DNA of 33,602 bases, from assembly GCA_009694245.1 (NCBI GenBank), contig SHVO01000017.1, forward strand, positions 1-33,602, written 5' to 3'. The notes under the pieces were generated by a model that was not told the origin of the DNA, made no database searches, and saw only the letters and a list, made by a program, of their open reading frames with translations. Both the position numbers and the translations under genes were made by a program. This DNA comes from Rhodospirillaceae bacterium (GTDB lineage Bacteria; Pseudomonadota; Alphaproteobacteria; Rhodospirillales; Rhodospirillaceae). Each line of letters opens with the position of its first letter. Position 1 is the stretch's first letter. Shown here piece by piece: positions 1-7,796 of the stretch.

Positions 1-48
1 GATGGTTCCTGGCCATCTTGAACCCAAAACGCCGTAGGACTGGGATTG

Positions 49-1329
49 ATGCCCGGTTCAGAACATCAATGGCGCATCGAGCGGTGGATGACCGCGGACG
101 CAGTTACCAGGGTGCTCTGCGCTCTGGGGGCGCTGGATGGCCCCAAGGAGCGCGTGGACGTGCGGTTTGTCGGCGGCGCCGTGCGCAACACAGTCATGGG
201 TTTGCCGGTCGGCGAGATCGACCTGGCGACACCCGAAATCCCTACGAAAGTCATTTATCGACTCGACAGCGCCGGTCTCAAGGCGGTTCCGACCGGTCTC
301 GACCATGGCACTGTCCTGGCGCTGGCGGCCGGCGAAACCTTCGAGATCACGACATTGCGTCGCGACACGGCCTGCGACGGGCGCCACGCGGCGGTGGAAT
401 TCACGACCGACTGGCATGAGGACGCCCGCCGCCGCGATTTCACCATCAACGCAATGTCGCTGCGCCCCGACGGCATGCTGTTCGATGACCACGGCGGCGT
501 CGAGGACGCTAAAGCCGGGCGGGTGGGTTTTGTCGGCGCGCCCGTCGACCGCATTCAAGAAGACTATTTGCGCATCCTCAGGCTTTTCCGTTTTTACGCC
601 TGGTATGGACGCGCACCGCTCGATGCGCCAACGCTTGCCGCCTGTCGCGCCCATGCCGATGGACTTGCGCGCTTGTCGGGTGAGCGGATCAAACAGGAAC
701 TCGCCAAACTGCTCCTAGCGCCGACCCCTCTTGAAGCCCTGGCATTGATGGTTGATGCCGGCGTCTTAGCGCGGATTGTTACCGGCGCCGGCGATCTCCG
801 CGCCATAAAAAGGCTCGTTGCGATTGAGCAAGATGAGCGGCAGCGTGAGCCCGACTGGCTACGTCGCCTGGCGGCGATCTTGCCCCCGGCCGCGGATGCC
901 GACGAGATCGCCGATAGTCTTAGGCTGTCCAATGCCGATCGCGAACGCCTTGCGGCGCTGACGAAAGTGGAGCCGGTTCTCGACGAACACGCCGACCCCT
1001 TACGCTTACGCCGTGCGCTTTATCGCATCGGCGCGCCGCTCCTGACCGACCGTTTGCTACTGGCCTGGTCACGCGCGAACGACGGCGAACACGCGGCGCC
1101 CTGGCGAGCCCTACTCGCCGCTTCTGCCGCCTGGGTTCCAAAAGTCCTTCCCGTCGCCGGCGCGGACGTGCTCGCTTTGGGCGTGAAGTCGGGCCCGGCC
1201 GTAGGGCGACTGCTGGCCGCAGTGGAGGAATGGTGGATTGGCGCCAGCTTCGAGCCCTGCCGCGAGGGGACGCTCGCTCATCTTGAGCGTCTGGTCAATC
1301 AAGCCGGAGCCCAGGCTCCTGAGCATTGA
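49..1329 (+). CDS. cca: CCA tRNA nucleotidyltransferase
   Basis: Adds or repairs the 3' CCA end of tRNAs from CTP and ATP in the cytoplasm. The 426-residue product has the class II polymerase-beta-type fold in the expected order: the RFVGGAVRN strand-loop near residue 40, the metal motif region GEIDLAT, the RRDFTINAM segment, the ERxxxD-like stretch around VDRIQEDYLRILR, then the RNA-binding helical half (LARLSGERIKQEL). The metal motif reads Glu-Ile-Asp where Asp-x-Asp is usual, so one acidic ligand is Glu. I use the ATG at 49. A TTG directly before it at 46 is also open, and an ATG at 88 would cut off the WMT segment that I recall near the start of alphaproteobacterial homologues. Bases 1-48 may hold the tail of an upstream gene but no frame is decisive. 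The gene converges on trmL. Confidence 0.93.
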   Translation: MPGSEHQWRIERWMTADAVTRVLCALGALDGPKERVDVRFVGGAVRNTVMGLPVGEIDLATPEIPTKVIYRLDSAGLKAVPTGLDHGTVLALAAGETFEITTLRRDTACDGRHAAVEFTTDWHEDARRRDFTINAMSLRPDGMLFDDHGGVEDAKAGRVGFVGAPVDRIQEDYLRILRLFRFYAWYGRAPLDAPTLAACRAHADGLARLSGERIKQELAKLLLAPTPLEALALMVDAGVLARIVTGAGDLRAIKRLVAIEQDERQREPDWLRRLAAILPPAADADEIADSLRLSNADRERLAALTKVEPVLDEHADPLRLRRALYRIGAPLLTDRLLLAWSRANDGEHAAPWRALLAASAAWVPKVLPVAGADVLALGVKSGPAVGRLLAAVEEWWIGASFEPCREGTLAHLERLVNQAGAQAPEH

Positions 1330-1330
1330 A

Positions 1331-1369
1331 AGCAAGAACGGCTCCGGAGGGGTACCGGAGCCGCTTGCT
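1331..1369. terminator. strong stem-loop after cca
   Basis: The 9-base arms CGGCTCCGG (1339-1347) and CCGGAGCCG (1355-1363) pair perfectly around a 7-base loop. Beyond a two-base bulge AGCAAG (1331-1336) pairs with CTTGCT (1364-1369). It starts two bases after the cca stop. There is no U tract, so it may be a processing or stabilising structure and not a classical intrinsic terminator. Confidence 0.6.
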
Positions 1370-1374
1370 TCGCC

Positions 1375-1400
1375 AGGACCTCGGGGGGCGAGGTCCTTCT
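1375..1400. terminator. second hairpin between convergent cca and trmL
   Basis: AGGACCTCG (1375-1383) and CGAGGTCCT (1389-1397) form a perfect 9-bp stem with a five-G loop, followed by TCT. It lies only five bases after the previous hairpin, in the gap between two convergent genes, so a bidirectional termination role is plausible. Confidence 0.55.
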
Positions 1401-1523
1401 GAGAGATCAGCAACCTTACAGACGGAATCTTTCTCGGCTGCCGACGATGACTGAAATCCTAGTCGGCCGATTGTTACAGCATAATGGTCTCTTGATGAAT
1501 TCTCTGTCACCCGCGCGACCACT

Positions 1524-2009
1524 TCAGATCACCGTCCGACCCTGGAAAACCTGCCGTTGCCGGAGTGCTTCCGCCAGGACGATGGCGCCGGCAACGACCA
1601 CGTTCAACGACCGCAGGCCCTCGGCCATGGGAATGCGGACACGGGCATCGGCGGCGGCGTGGACCGCCTCCGGAACCCCGTGGCTTTCCCGGCCCAAGAG
1701 CAGCGTGTCGCTGTCCGCAAACGTGAAGTCGGCGTAGCTTACCCCCGAAGCTGTGGATAACAAGACCAGGCGCTGTTGCCCCCCGGCTTGTTGGGTCGCC
1801 CGAAGAGCGCTCAGGTAGATTTCCCATGAAACATGCCGGACCAGTTCGCAGACCTCGCCGTAGTCCATGGCGCTCCGCCGTAACCGCTTGTCATCAAATG
1901 GGAAACCGCAAGGCTCGATGATATCGACCGGCACCTTGAAACAGGCCGCGAGCCTGAGCGCGGCGCCGGCGTTCTGGGGGATATCGGGTTGATAGAGGGC
2001 CAGTCTCAT
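1524..2009 (-). CDS. trmL: tRNA (cytidine/uridine-34 2'-O)-methyltransferase TrmL
   Basis: SPOUT-class methyltransferase that 2'-O-methylates the wobble base of leucine tRNAs, using S-adenosylmethionine. The 161-residue protein has the three SpoU/TrmD motifs: the N-terminal PQNAGAALRLAACF segment with its conserved Asn, LLLGRESHGVP in the middle, and LRSLNVVVAGAIVLAEAL at the C-terminus, which forms the knotted cofactor site. Length and compact architecture match TrmL and not the larger TrmH or RlmB. I start at the ATG at 2009 because MRLALYQPDIPQN resembles the usual family N-terminus. A GTG three codons upstream (2018) is also in frame. It is transcribed away from petA, with a shared gap of about 250 bases. 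Confidence 0.92.
   Translation of the reverse strand: MRLALYQPDIPQNAGAALRLAACFKVPVDIIEPCGFPFDDKRLRRSAMDYGEVCELVRHVSWEIYLSALRATQQAGGQQRLVLLSTASGVSYADFTFADSDTLLLGRESHGVPEAVHAAADARVRIPMAEGLRSLNVVVAGAIVLAEALRQRQVFQGRTVI
1752..1760 (-). other. exact DnaA box (TTATCCACA)
   Basis: TGTGGATAA on the plus strand is the reverse complement of the consensus DnaA box TTATCCACA. This copy is inside trmL, so it may be coding coincidence. Three other exact copies in the window are intergenic. Confidence 0.4.
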
Positions 2010-2266
2010 GGGGCTCACTGTGCGGGCGCGGGTGGCTGCCCGCGAGGTCTTTTCAACGAAGGCTTTTTATTCTATACCCCCGGGCCTGAAAACCCTTATG
2101 CTTCCAGCGGTTGAGGGCGGTCCTCAGGGGGCAGCTGGGGCTGCGGTTTAGCCGCCGCTAACCGCTTTCGCCGATGGCGGAATTTCAAGACCCGCCGGAG
2201 TCCAAAAGCGGCTTGGGTTGTGCGTTGCGGTATGAACCATTGGGGTTATTGAGAGGGGATTTTATC

Positions 2267-2824
2267 ATGGCGAATATGGCGCATCCGCCGGCGGTCGAGG
2301 CCGCAGGCGAGACCCGCCGCGACTTCTTGTTGCACACGACAATCGCCATGGGCGTCGTCGGGTCGGGCATGATGGTCTGGCCGCTGATCCACAGCATGAA
2401 CCCGGCTGCCGATACGTTGTCGCTCTCGACCGCCGAGTTCAATATCTCGGGTGTCGCCGAAGGCCAGCGCATTACCGTCGTCTGGCGCGGCCGGCCCGTG
2501 TTCGTCGCCCACCGCACGGCCAAGGAAATCGACGACGCCCGCAAGGTTGATGTCGCCGAGCTGCGCGATCCTGAGACTGACGATGCGCGTGTCAAGAAGG
2601 GCAAGGAGCAGTATCTCATCCTCGAGGGTAACTGCACGCACTTGGGCTGTATTCCCATGGGCGTTAAGGCCACCGAGCCCCACGGCGATTATGGCGGCTG
2701 GTTTTGCCCCTGCCACGGCTCGCACTACGACACCGCGGGTCGCATTCGCAGAGGACCTGCGCCGCTCAATTTGCGTGTGCCGCCCTATCAGTTCCTCAGC
2801 GATACAACTGTGCGCATCGGTTAA
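2267..2824 (+). CDS. petA: ubiquinol-cytochrome c reductase Rieske iron-sulfur subunit
   Basis: Rieske protein of the bc1 complex. It takes one electron from ubiquinol at the Qo site and passes it to cytochrome c1. The 185-residue product has a twin-arginine start (R17-R18 before DFL), a single hydrophobic anchor at about residues 23-40, and the soluble cluster domain. Box 1 is CTHLGC (C123 and H125 as ligands) and box 2 is CPCHGS (C147 and H150 as ligands). C128 and C149 form the expected disulfide. I chose the ATG at 2267 because a GAGAGG ribosome site lies just upstream at 2251-2256 and the product then has normal length. The open frame runs up to 2174 but that extension has no recognisable content. 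First gene of petABC, 12 bases before petB. Confidence 0.97.
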   Translation: MANMAHPPAVEAAGETRRDFLLHTTIAMGVVGSGMMVWPLIHSMNPAADTLSLSTAEFNISGVAEGQRITVVWRGRPVFVAHRTAKEIDDARKVDVAELRDPETDDARVKKGKEQYLILEGNCTHLGCIPMGVKATEPHGDYGGWFCPCHGSHYDTAGRIRRGPAPLNLRVPPYQFLSDTTVRIG

Positions 2825-2836
2825 GGGAGCAGCACC

Positions 2837-4057
2837 ATGAGCACGGAAAAGAGCGCCTGGCGCAAAGCTTACGAGTGGCACGAAGCCCGCCTTCCCATCG
2901 TCACCTGGCTTGATCACTCGCTCGGAACAAAGTATCCGGTGCCGCGCAATCTGAACTATTGGTGGAACTTCGGCTCGCTGGCGGTGTTCATGCTGGCGGT
3001 GATGATTTTCAGCGGCATCGTCCTTGCCATGAACTACACGCCGCACGTGACCATGGCCTTCGACAGCGTCGAGCGCATCATGCGCGACGTCAACTACGGC
3101 TGGTTGATCCGCTACATGCACGCCAACGGCGCCAGCTTCTTTTTCGTCGTCGTCTATATCCACATCTTCCGGGGCATGTACTACGGCTCGTACAAGTCGC
3201 CGCGCGAAGTATTGTGGTGGATCGGCATCCTGATCTACCTCGCCATGATGGCCTCGGGTTTCCTGGGTTATGTGCTGCCTTGGGGCCAGATGAGCTTCTG
3301 GGGGGCGACCGTGATTACTAGCTTGTTCTCGGCTGTTCCAGGCGTGGGCGATGCTATCGTCACGCTGCTCTGGGGCGGCTTCTCGGTCGATAACCCGACG
3401 CTGAACCGCTTCTACTCACTGCACTACCTGCTGCCGTTCGTGATCGTCGGTCTGGTGTTCCTGCATATCTGGGCATTGCATGTTCCCGGCGCCAACAATC
3501 CGCTCGGCATCGACGCCGCACCCGCCGACAAGATCCCGTTTTACCCCTACTACGTGGCGAAGGACGTGTTCGGGCTCGGCGTGTTTATCGTGATCTACTT
3601 CGTTGTCGTCTTCTGGGCGCCCAACTTGCTAGGCGATCCGGCGAACTATGAAAAAGCCAATCCGCTGCTTACGCCGCCGCACATCGTGCCCGAATGGTAC
3701 TATCTGGCGTTCTACGCGATCTTGCGCTCCATCCCCGACAAATTGATCGGCGTGGTCGCCATGTTCGGCGCCATCCTGATCCTGTTCGCGCTGCCGTGGC
3801 TGGATACCAGCCGGGTGCGCTCGGCCAACTTCCGCCCGGTGTTCCGCGTATTTTTCTGGATCTTCGTAGCCAATGCCGCAATGTTGACGTGGTGCGGCGC
3901 GCAGCTGCCGGAGGGTCTACCGCTCATCCTGGGGCGTATCGGTACCTTCTGGTATTTCTTTCACTTCATCATTCTGCTGCCTGTGTTGGGCTGGATCGAG
4001 ACTCCCAAGCCCTTGCCGGCAAGCATCAGCCAATCCGTCATGAAGGCCGCGGAGTAG
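2837..4057 (+). CDS. petB: cytochrome b of the bc1 complex
   Basis: Membrane core of ubiquinol:cytochrome c oxidoreductase, carrying hemes bL and bH and forming both quinone sites. The 406-residue sequence has the four heme ligands with exact family spacing: H95/H109 and H196/H210, each pair 14 apart. The Qo-site PEWY motif is at 285-288 ([22 protein letters not shown] region). About eight hydrophobic helices are visible, with the N-terminal YWWNFGSL entry helix near 41 and the [17 protein letters not shown] segment near 141-157. Length fits a stand-alone alphaproteobacterial cytochrome b, not the split plant type and not the fused b-c1 form. A stretch rich in GGAG at the end of the petA-petB gap (GGGAGCAGCACC) supplies the ribosome site. 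Confidence 0.98.
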   Translation: MSTEKSAWRKAYEWHEARLPIVTWLDHSLGTKYPVPRNLNYWWNFGSLAVFMLAVMIFSGIVLAMNYTPHVTMAFDSVERIMRDVNYGWLIRYMHANGASFFFVVVYIHIFRGMYYGSYKSPREVLWWIGILIYLAMMASGFLGYVLPWGQMSFWGATVITSLFSAVPGVGDAIVTLLWGGFSVDNPTLNRFYSLHYLLPFVIVGLVFLHIWALHVPGANNPLGIDAAPADKIPFYPYYVAKDVFGLGVFIVIYFVVVFWAPNLLGDPANYEKANPLLTPPHIVPEWYYLAFYAILRSIPDKLIGVVAMFGAILILFALPWLDTSRVRSANFRPVFRVFFWIFVANAAMLTWCGAQLPEGLPLILGRIGTFWYFFHFIILLPVLGWIETPKPLPASISQSVMKAAE

Positions 4058-4061
4058 CGCC

Positions 4062-4835
4062 ATGAAAAAGATCATCCTGGCCGCCGCGGTCGCTGCCCTC
4101 GGAGTTCCAGCTGCGCTCTCGACCTCCGTTTGGGCGGCTGAGCATATCGAGATTCCGAAAGAGGAATGGAGCTTCAACGGCGTCCTCGGAAAGTTCGACC
4201 GGCAACAGCTCCAGCGCGGCTTCCAGGTTTACAAGGACGTCTGCTCCGCCTGCCACGGGCTAAGGTACATCGCGTTCCGCCACTTCGAGGCTCTCGGCTA
4301 CAGCGAAGAGCAAGTGAAGACGCTGGCTGCGCAGTATGAAGTCGACGACGGCCCCGACGAAAACGGCGACATGTTCAAGCGCAAGGCCAAAGCCTCCGAC
4401 TATATGCCGAAGCCCTTTCCGAATGATGCCACGGCCCGCCTCGCCAACGGCGGTGCATTGCCGCCGGATTTGTCATTGATGACTAAGGCGCGCGAGGGCG
4501 GCCCCGACTACGTCTACCATCTGCTGCTCGGTTATGAGGAGCCGCCGGCCGACGTTCAGTTGATGGAAGGCCTGAGTTACAACAAGTACTTCGCCGGCCA
4601 TCAGATCGCCATGACGAAGCAGCTGCAGGACGGCCTCGTGACCTTTGCGGATGGTGCGCCCAATGACGCCGCGCATATCGCCAAGGACGTAACCGCTTTC
4701 CTGCACTGGGCCGCCGAGCCCAACCTGGAAGTGCGGCACTCTACGGGCCTGCGCGTGACGCTGTACGCTCTGCTGTTCGCGGTACTGGCCTATTTCACCA
4801 AGCGCCGCATTTGGGCCAAGCTGGGCGATCACTAA
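4062..4835 (+). CDS. petC: cytochrome c1 of the bc1 complex
   Basis: Periplasmic, membrane-tethered cytochrome that accepts electrons from the Rieske centre and reduces soluble cytochrome c. The 257-residue precursor has a Sec signal (MKKIILAAAVAALG then AALSTSVWAAEH, likely cut after the WAA at about 26), a covalent heme motif CSACH at 61-65, and a probable axial Met at 184 in HQIAMTKQL. The proline run usual after that Met is replaced by TKQ. A C-terminal helix at about 228-246 followed by KRR anchors it. The start lies four bases after the petB stop, with GGAG inside the petB tail, so the two are probably translationally coupled. Last gene of the operon. Confidence 0.97.
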   Translation: MKKIILAAAVAALGVPAALSTSVWAAEHIEIPKEEWSFNGVLGKFDRQQLQRGFQVYKDVCSACHGLRYIAFRHFEALGYSEEQVKTLAAQYEVDDGPDENGDMFKRKAKASDYMPKPFPNDATARLANGGALPPDLSLMTKAREGGPDYVYHLLLGYEEPPADVQLMEGLSYNKYFAGHQIAMTKQLQDGLVTFADGAPNDAAHIAKDVTAFLHWAAEPNLEVRHSTGLRVTLYALLFAVLAYFTKRRIWAKLGDH

Positions 4836-4859
4836 GTTCCATCGTCCGTCGGCAAATTC

Positions 4860-4892
4860 AAACCGCCGGTTCCAAAGGGACCGGCGGTTTTT
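4860..4892 (+). terminator. intrinsic terminator of petABC
   Basis: The 11-base arms 4860-4870 and 4880-4890 (AAACCGCCGGT / ACCGGCGGTTT) pair perfectly, with a further three pairs inside closing on AAA, and a T run at 4888-4892. It lies 25 bases after petC and 17 bases before the end of the opposing ychF, so it may also stop transcription from that side, where the T tract is weaker. Confidence 0.9.
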
Positions 4893-4908
4893 CTTGGGGT
4901 GAATCGTT

Positions 4909-6012
4909 TTAGACGTTAAACAAGAAGTGCATGACGTCGCCGTCCTGTACTTCATACCCCTTGCCTTCGGAGCGCGCCTTGCCAGCGTCCTTGGCGCCCT
5001 GCTCGCCGCCAAGGGCGGTAAAGTCGGCAAAAGCGATGGTTTCGGCGCGGATAAAACCCTTCTCGAAATCGTTATGGATTACCGCCGCCGCCTGGGGCGC
5101 CTTGGTGCCCTGGCGGATAGTCCAGGCGCGAGTTTCTTTCGGGCCCACGGTGAAATAGGTAATGAGTTCGAGCAGTGCATAGCCGGCTCGGATGACCTGG
5201 GTCAGGCCGGTTTCCTTTAAACCGAGGCTTTCCAGAAATTCCTTCTGTTCGGCCGGGTCGGTCAGCTGGGCGACCTCGGCCTCTATGGCCGCCGAAATCA
5301 CCACCATGCCGGCGCCCTCGACCTTGGCGCGCGCGGCCACTTTCTGCAACAGCGCGTTGCCGGTCGCAGCGCTGCCTTCCTCGACATTGCAGACGTAAAG
5401 CACCGGTTTGCCGGTCAGGATCTGCAGACCGTTGAAGATCTTGCGCTGGGCGGCATCGGTAGGGCGGACGGTACGCGCCGGCTTTCCGGCCCTAAGCGCG
5501 CCCAGCACCGGCTCCATCACCGCGAGCAATTCCCGGGTCTCCTTGTCGCCGCCCTTGGCTTTTTTGGCCGCTAGATCGGCGCGTCGCTCGAGGCTGTCCA
5601 GGTCGGCCAGCATCAGCTCGGTCTCGACGGTCTCGGCATCGCGCAACGGGTTGATGGAATTTTCAACGTGGGTGACATTGTCGTCCACGAAACAGCGCAG
5701 CACGTGAACGATGGCGTCGACCTCGCGGATATTGGCCAGGAACTTGTTGCCGAGGCCCTCACCCTTGCTGGCGCCGCGCACCAGTCCGGCGATATCGACG
5801 AACTCCAGCTGCGTCGGGATGACCTTCGCCGATTTGCCGATCTTGGCGAGAACATCGAGGCGCTCATCGGGCATGGCCACGCGACCAACGTTTGGCTCGA
5901 TGGTGCAAAACGGAAAGTTCGCTGCCTGCGCGGCGGCCGTGGCCGTCAGCGCGTTGAACAGCGTGGATTTGCCGACGTTCGGCAGGCCGACAATGCCGCA
6001 ATTAAAACCCAT
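4909..6012 (-). CDS. ychF: ribosome-associated ATPase/GTPase YchF
   Basis: Universally conserved Obg-family P-loop ATPase linked to ribosomes and stress responses. The 367-residue protein shows the G1 loop GLPNVGKST at about 9-17, the G3 region DIAGLVRGASKGEGLGN, the NVEE sequence replacing the NKxD of true GTPases (the basis of the ATP preference known for the family), a helical hairpin rich in Ala/Lys/Glu, and a C-terminal TGS domain (VGPKETRAWTIRQGTKAPQAAAVIH, ending HFLFNV). The family's usual length is about 363, so it is complete. It is the last gene of rplY-pth-ychF on the minus strand, nine bases after pth. Confidence 0.97.
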   Translation of the reverse strand: MGFNCGIVGLPNVGKSTLFNALTATAAAQAANFPFCTIEPNVGRVAMPDERLDVLAKIGKSAKVIPTQLEFVDIAGLVRGASKGEGLGNKFLANIREVDAIVHVLRCFVDDNVTHVENSINPLRDAETVETELMLADLDSLERRADLAAKKAKGGDKETRELLAVMEPVLGALRAGKPARTVRPTDAAQRKIFNGLQILTGKPVLYVCNVEEGSAATGNALLQKVAARAKVEGAGMVVISAAIEAEVAQLTDPAEQKEFLESLGLKETGLTQVIRAGYALLELITYFTVGPKETRAWTIRQGTKAPQAAAVIHNDFEKGFIRAETIAFADFTALGGEQGAKDAGKARSEGKGYEVQDGDVMHFLFNV

Positions 6013-6021
6013 CGTACTTAC

Positions 6022-6696
6022 CTAGTCTCCGTCGTTGTCGGCTTCGCCCGGCGGGGTTTTCGTTTCCGCGATCTTTTTCCCCGGATCTTTCTTTTCAGGA
6101 GGCGGCCTGGTCAGCCGCGCCACCTTGGTCATGAACTTGTTTTCGTCCCCGGCAATGATCAGCGGCGCGGCGTCAGCCACCGCCTCGAGCAGAGGTCCCA
6201 ACCAATCCATGTCGCTCTTGGCAAAATTCTCAAGGACATGGTCTTTGACCATGTCCAAGCCCGAACCCGCACCCAGGGGCCGGCCCACACCGAGGCGAAC
6301 CCGCCAGTAGTCGGGACCGATGTGGGCATCGATGCTCTTGATGCCGTTATGACCGGCGCTGCCGCCGCCTTGTTTTACTTTGACTTTACCGGGCGCCAAT
6401 TCGATCTCGTCATGGAGAACGATGACGTCTTCAGCCGGCACCTTAAAAAAACGCGCGGCTTCTCCCACGGTCTGGCCGGAAAGGTTCATATAGGTGGTGG
6501 GTTTTAGCGCGAGGACCTTGGTATCCCCGATGGCTGCTTCGCAGCACAGGCCTTGAAAGCGCTTGCGCCACGGGGAAAAGCGGTAACGCTCGGCGATTAC
6601 GTCGGTCGCCAGGAAGCCAATATTGTGCCGGTTGAATGCGTATTCCGCGCCGGGATTTCCCAGCCCGACAAGTAAGCGCAACGAGGGTAGCCGCAT
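6022..6696 (-). CDS. pth: peptidyl-tRNA hydrolase
   Basis: Cleaves the ester bond of peptidyl-tRNAs released from stalled ribosomes, recycling tRNA. The 224-residue sequence has the family active site: N14 in GLGNPG, the catalytic H24 in RHNIGF, N71 in TYMNLSG, D96 in LHDEIEL and N117 in AGHNG. Residues from about 195 on are a hydrophilic Pro/Lys/Glu/Asp-rich tail not needed for the fold. The E. coli enzyme is about 194 residues. Position between rplY and ychF is the common bacterial arrangement. The gap of 97 bases to rplY contains a strong hairpin (6742-6781). Confidence 0.97.
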   Translation of the reverse strand: MRLPSLRLLVGLGNPGAEYAFNRHNIGFLATDVIAERYRFSPWRKRFQGLCCEAAIGDTKVLALKPTTYMNLSGQTVGEAARFFKVPAEDVIVLHDEIELAPGKVKVKQGGGSAGHNGIKSIDAHIGPDYWRVRLGVGRPLGAGSGLDMVKDHVLENFAKSDMDWLGPLLEAVADAAPLIIAGDENKFMTKVARLTRPPPEKKDPGKKIAETKTPPGEADNDGD

Positions 6697-6741
6697 GGCC
6701 GGGCTCCGCTCAGCAGAAAAGGGGAACAGGGCCTGCCGCGC

Positions 6742-6781
6742 CGCTCACCCCAATTGCCAGCGCGGCAAAAAGGGGTGAGCG
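6742..6781 (-). promoter_or_regulatory. two-tier stem-loop between rplY and pth
   Basis: The 10-base arms 6742-6751 and 6772-6781 (CGCTCACCCC / GGGGTGAGCG) are perfectly complementary. Inside them TTGCC (6754-6758) pairs with GGCAA (6764-6768). It sits in the transcribed spacer between rplY and pth and lacks a U tract on its 3' side in the minus direction, so a processing or attenuation element is more likely than a full terminator. Role inferred. Confidence 0.55.
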
Positions 6782-6793
6782 GGCGGAAGCGCC

Positions 6794-7576
6794 TTATTTT
6801 TTCTTGTCGCCGCCGGCTTTTGCCGGGGCAGCGGCAGCCTTTGGAGCACCCGCGGCCGGCTTGGCGCCTGCGCCAGCAGCGCCCTTGGCGCCAGTGGCGG
6901 CAGCTCCGGGGGCACCGGCAGCTGGGGCACCAGTGGCGGCATCGCCCTCGGCGGCAACGGCGCCCTCGGCGGTCGCTTCATCGGCGGCAGGCGTCTCCTC
7001 TTCCACCGCCATAACCGTCGGTGGCGCGACCGAGCAAATCGTGAAGTTGCGGGCGATGGTCACCTTAATGCCCTTGGGCAAGGTCACTGCGTTGATGTGC
7101 ACAGTATCGCCGATCTCAAGCCCGGTCAGATCGACGTCGATATGGTCGGGCAAATCGTCGGGACGGCCGCGCACTTCAATTTCGTGACGCACGATGTTGA
7201 GAACGCCGCCCACTTTAATGCCGGGGGAAGCGGCTTCATTATGGAAGCGGACGGGAATCGGCACGCGCACCAAGGTGTCTTTTTCGATCCGCCGGAAATC
7301 GGCATGGATCGGCTGGTCGCTGACCGGATGAACTTGCACATCCATAGCCATGGTGCGCTGCTTCTTGCCGTCGATCTCGACTTCGAAGATGTTGATCTTG
7401 AATGCGGGGTCGTGCATCAGGGACACGAGGACGCGTGGTTCGAGGGCGATCAGCGTGGCATCTTGGTTGCCGCCATAAATCACGCCGGGGACGAGACCCC
7501 CACGACGTGTGGCACGAGCTGCCCCCTTACCGGCCCGATCGCGCCCCTGTACCTGCAATGTGCTGGTTTTAGGCAT
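6794..7576 (-). CDS. rplY: 50S ribosomal protein L25 (general stress protein Ctc type)
   Basis: 5S rRNA-binding ribosomal protein. The 260-residue product has the L25 beta-barrel at about 1-95 (RDRAGKGAARATRRGGLVPGVIYG, HPVSDQPIHADFRRI) and the second TL5/Ctc domain at about 100-188 (VGGVLNIVRHEIEVRG, LEIGDTVHINAVTLP, FTICSVAPPT). From about residue 190 it ends in a 70-residue acidic then Ala/Gly/Pro/Lys-rich low-complexity tail closing with KKK. The start ATG is preceded by AAAGGAG at a good distance. First gene of rplY-pth-ychF. Alphaproteobacterial L25 proteins often carry such tails. The tail here looks longer than the core requires. Confidence 0.96.
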   Translation of the reverse strand: MPKTSTLQVQGRDRAGKGAARATRRGGLVPGVIYGGNQDATLIALEPRVLVSLMHDPAFKINIFEVEIDGKKQRTMAMDVQVHPVSDQPIHADFRRIEKDTLVRVPIPVRFHNEAASPGIKVGGVLNIVRHEIEVRGRPDDLPDHIDVDLTGLEIGDTVHINAVTLPKGIKVTIARNFTICSVAPPTVMAVEEETPAADEATAEGAVAAEGDAATGAPAAGAPGAAATGAKGAAGAGAKPAAGAPKAAAAPAKAGGDKKK

Positions 7577-7654
7577 CGATTTACTCCTTTAAAGTCAATG
7601 GCATATCCCCTACATCCAGGTCTGGGACATACCGGCGCGGCCTCCAGGGGTGCC

Positions 7655-7686
7655 GCCGCCGACCTCGCCCTAGGGCAAGTCGGCGG
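7655..7686. promoter_or_regulatory. hairpin upstream of rplY
   Basis: CCGCCGAC (7656-7663) and GTCGGCGG (7679-7686) form an 8-bp stem whose interior holds the perfect palindrome GCCCTAGGGC (7667-7676). It lies 80 bases upstream of the rplY start. It could be a leader structure or part of a divergent promoter region with the HAD gene. Role not determinable from sequence. Confidence 0.4.
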
Positions 7687-7796
7687 TCATGTACACGGTT
7701 CGCCCTGGTAAAGCAAGTTGGGCACTGCAAACTTTACTAAGGCTTTGCCGGGGGTTAAGGCTTCGCCTATATAGCCCCCCTTACGTTAGAGGCTTG

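Noticed and set aside
1-48. Possible tail of an upstream gene (a Nudix gene is common before cca)
   Set aside because: Two frames end here (stops near 21 and 37), but too few codons remain to identify a protein.
2246-3163. Long minus-strand open frame of about 305 codons opposite petA and petB
   Set aside because: Antisense to two certain genes. The translation is Arg/His/Asp-rich with no domain, typical of a mirrored frame in GC-rich DNA.
5668-6507. Plus-strand open frame of about 279 codons opposite ychF and pth
   Set aside because: Antisense to two intact housekeeping genes and has no recognisable content.
7097-7711. Plus-strand open frame of about 204 codons opposite rplY
   Set aside because: Mirror frame of rplY with no domain and no good ribosome site.
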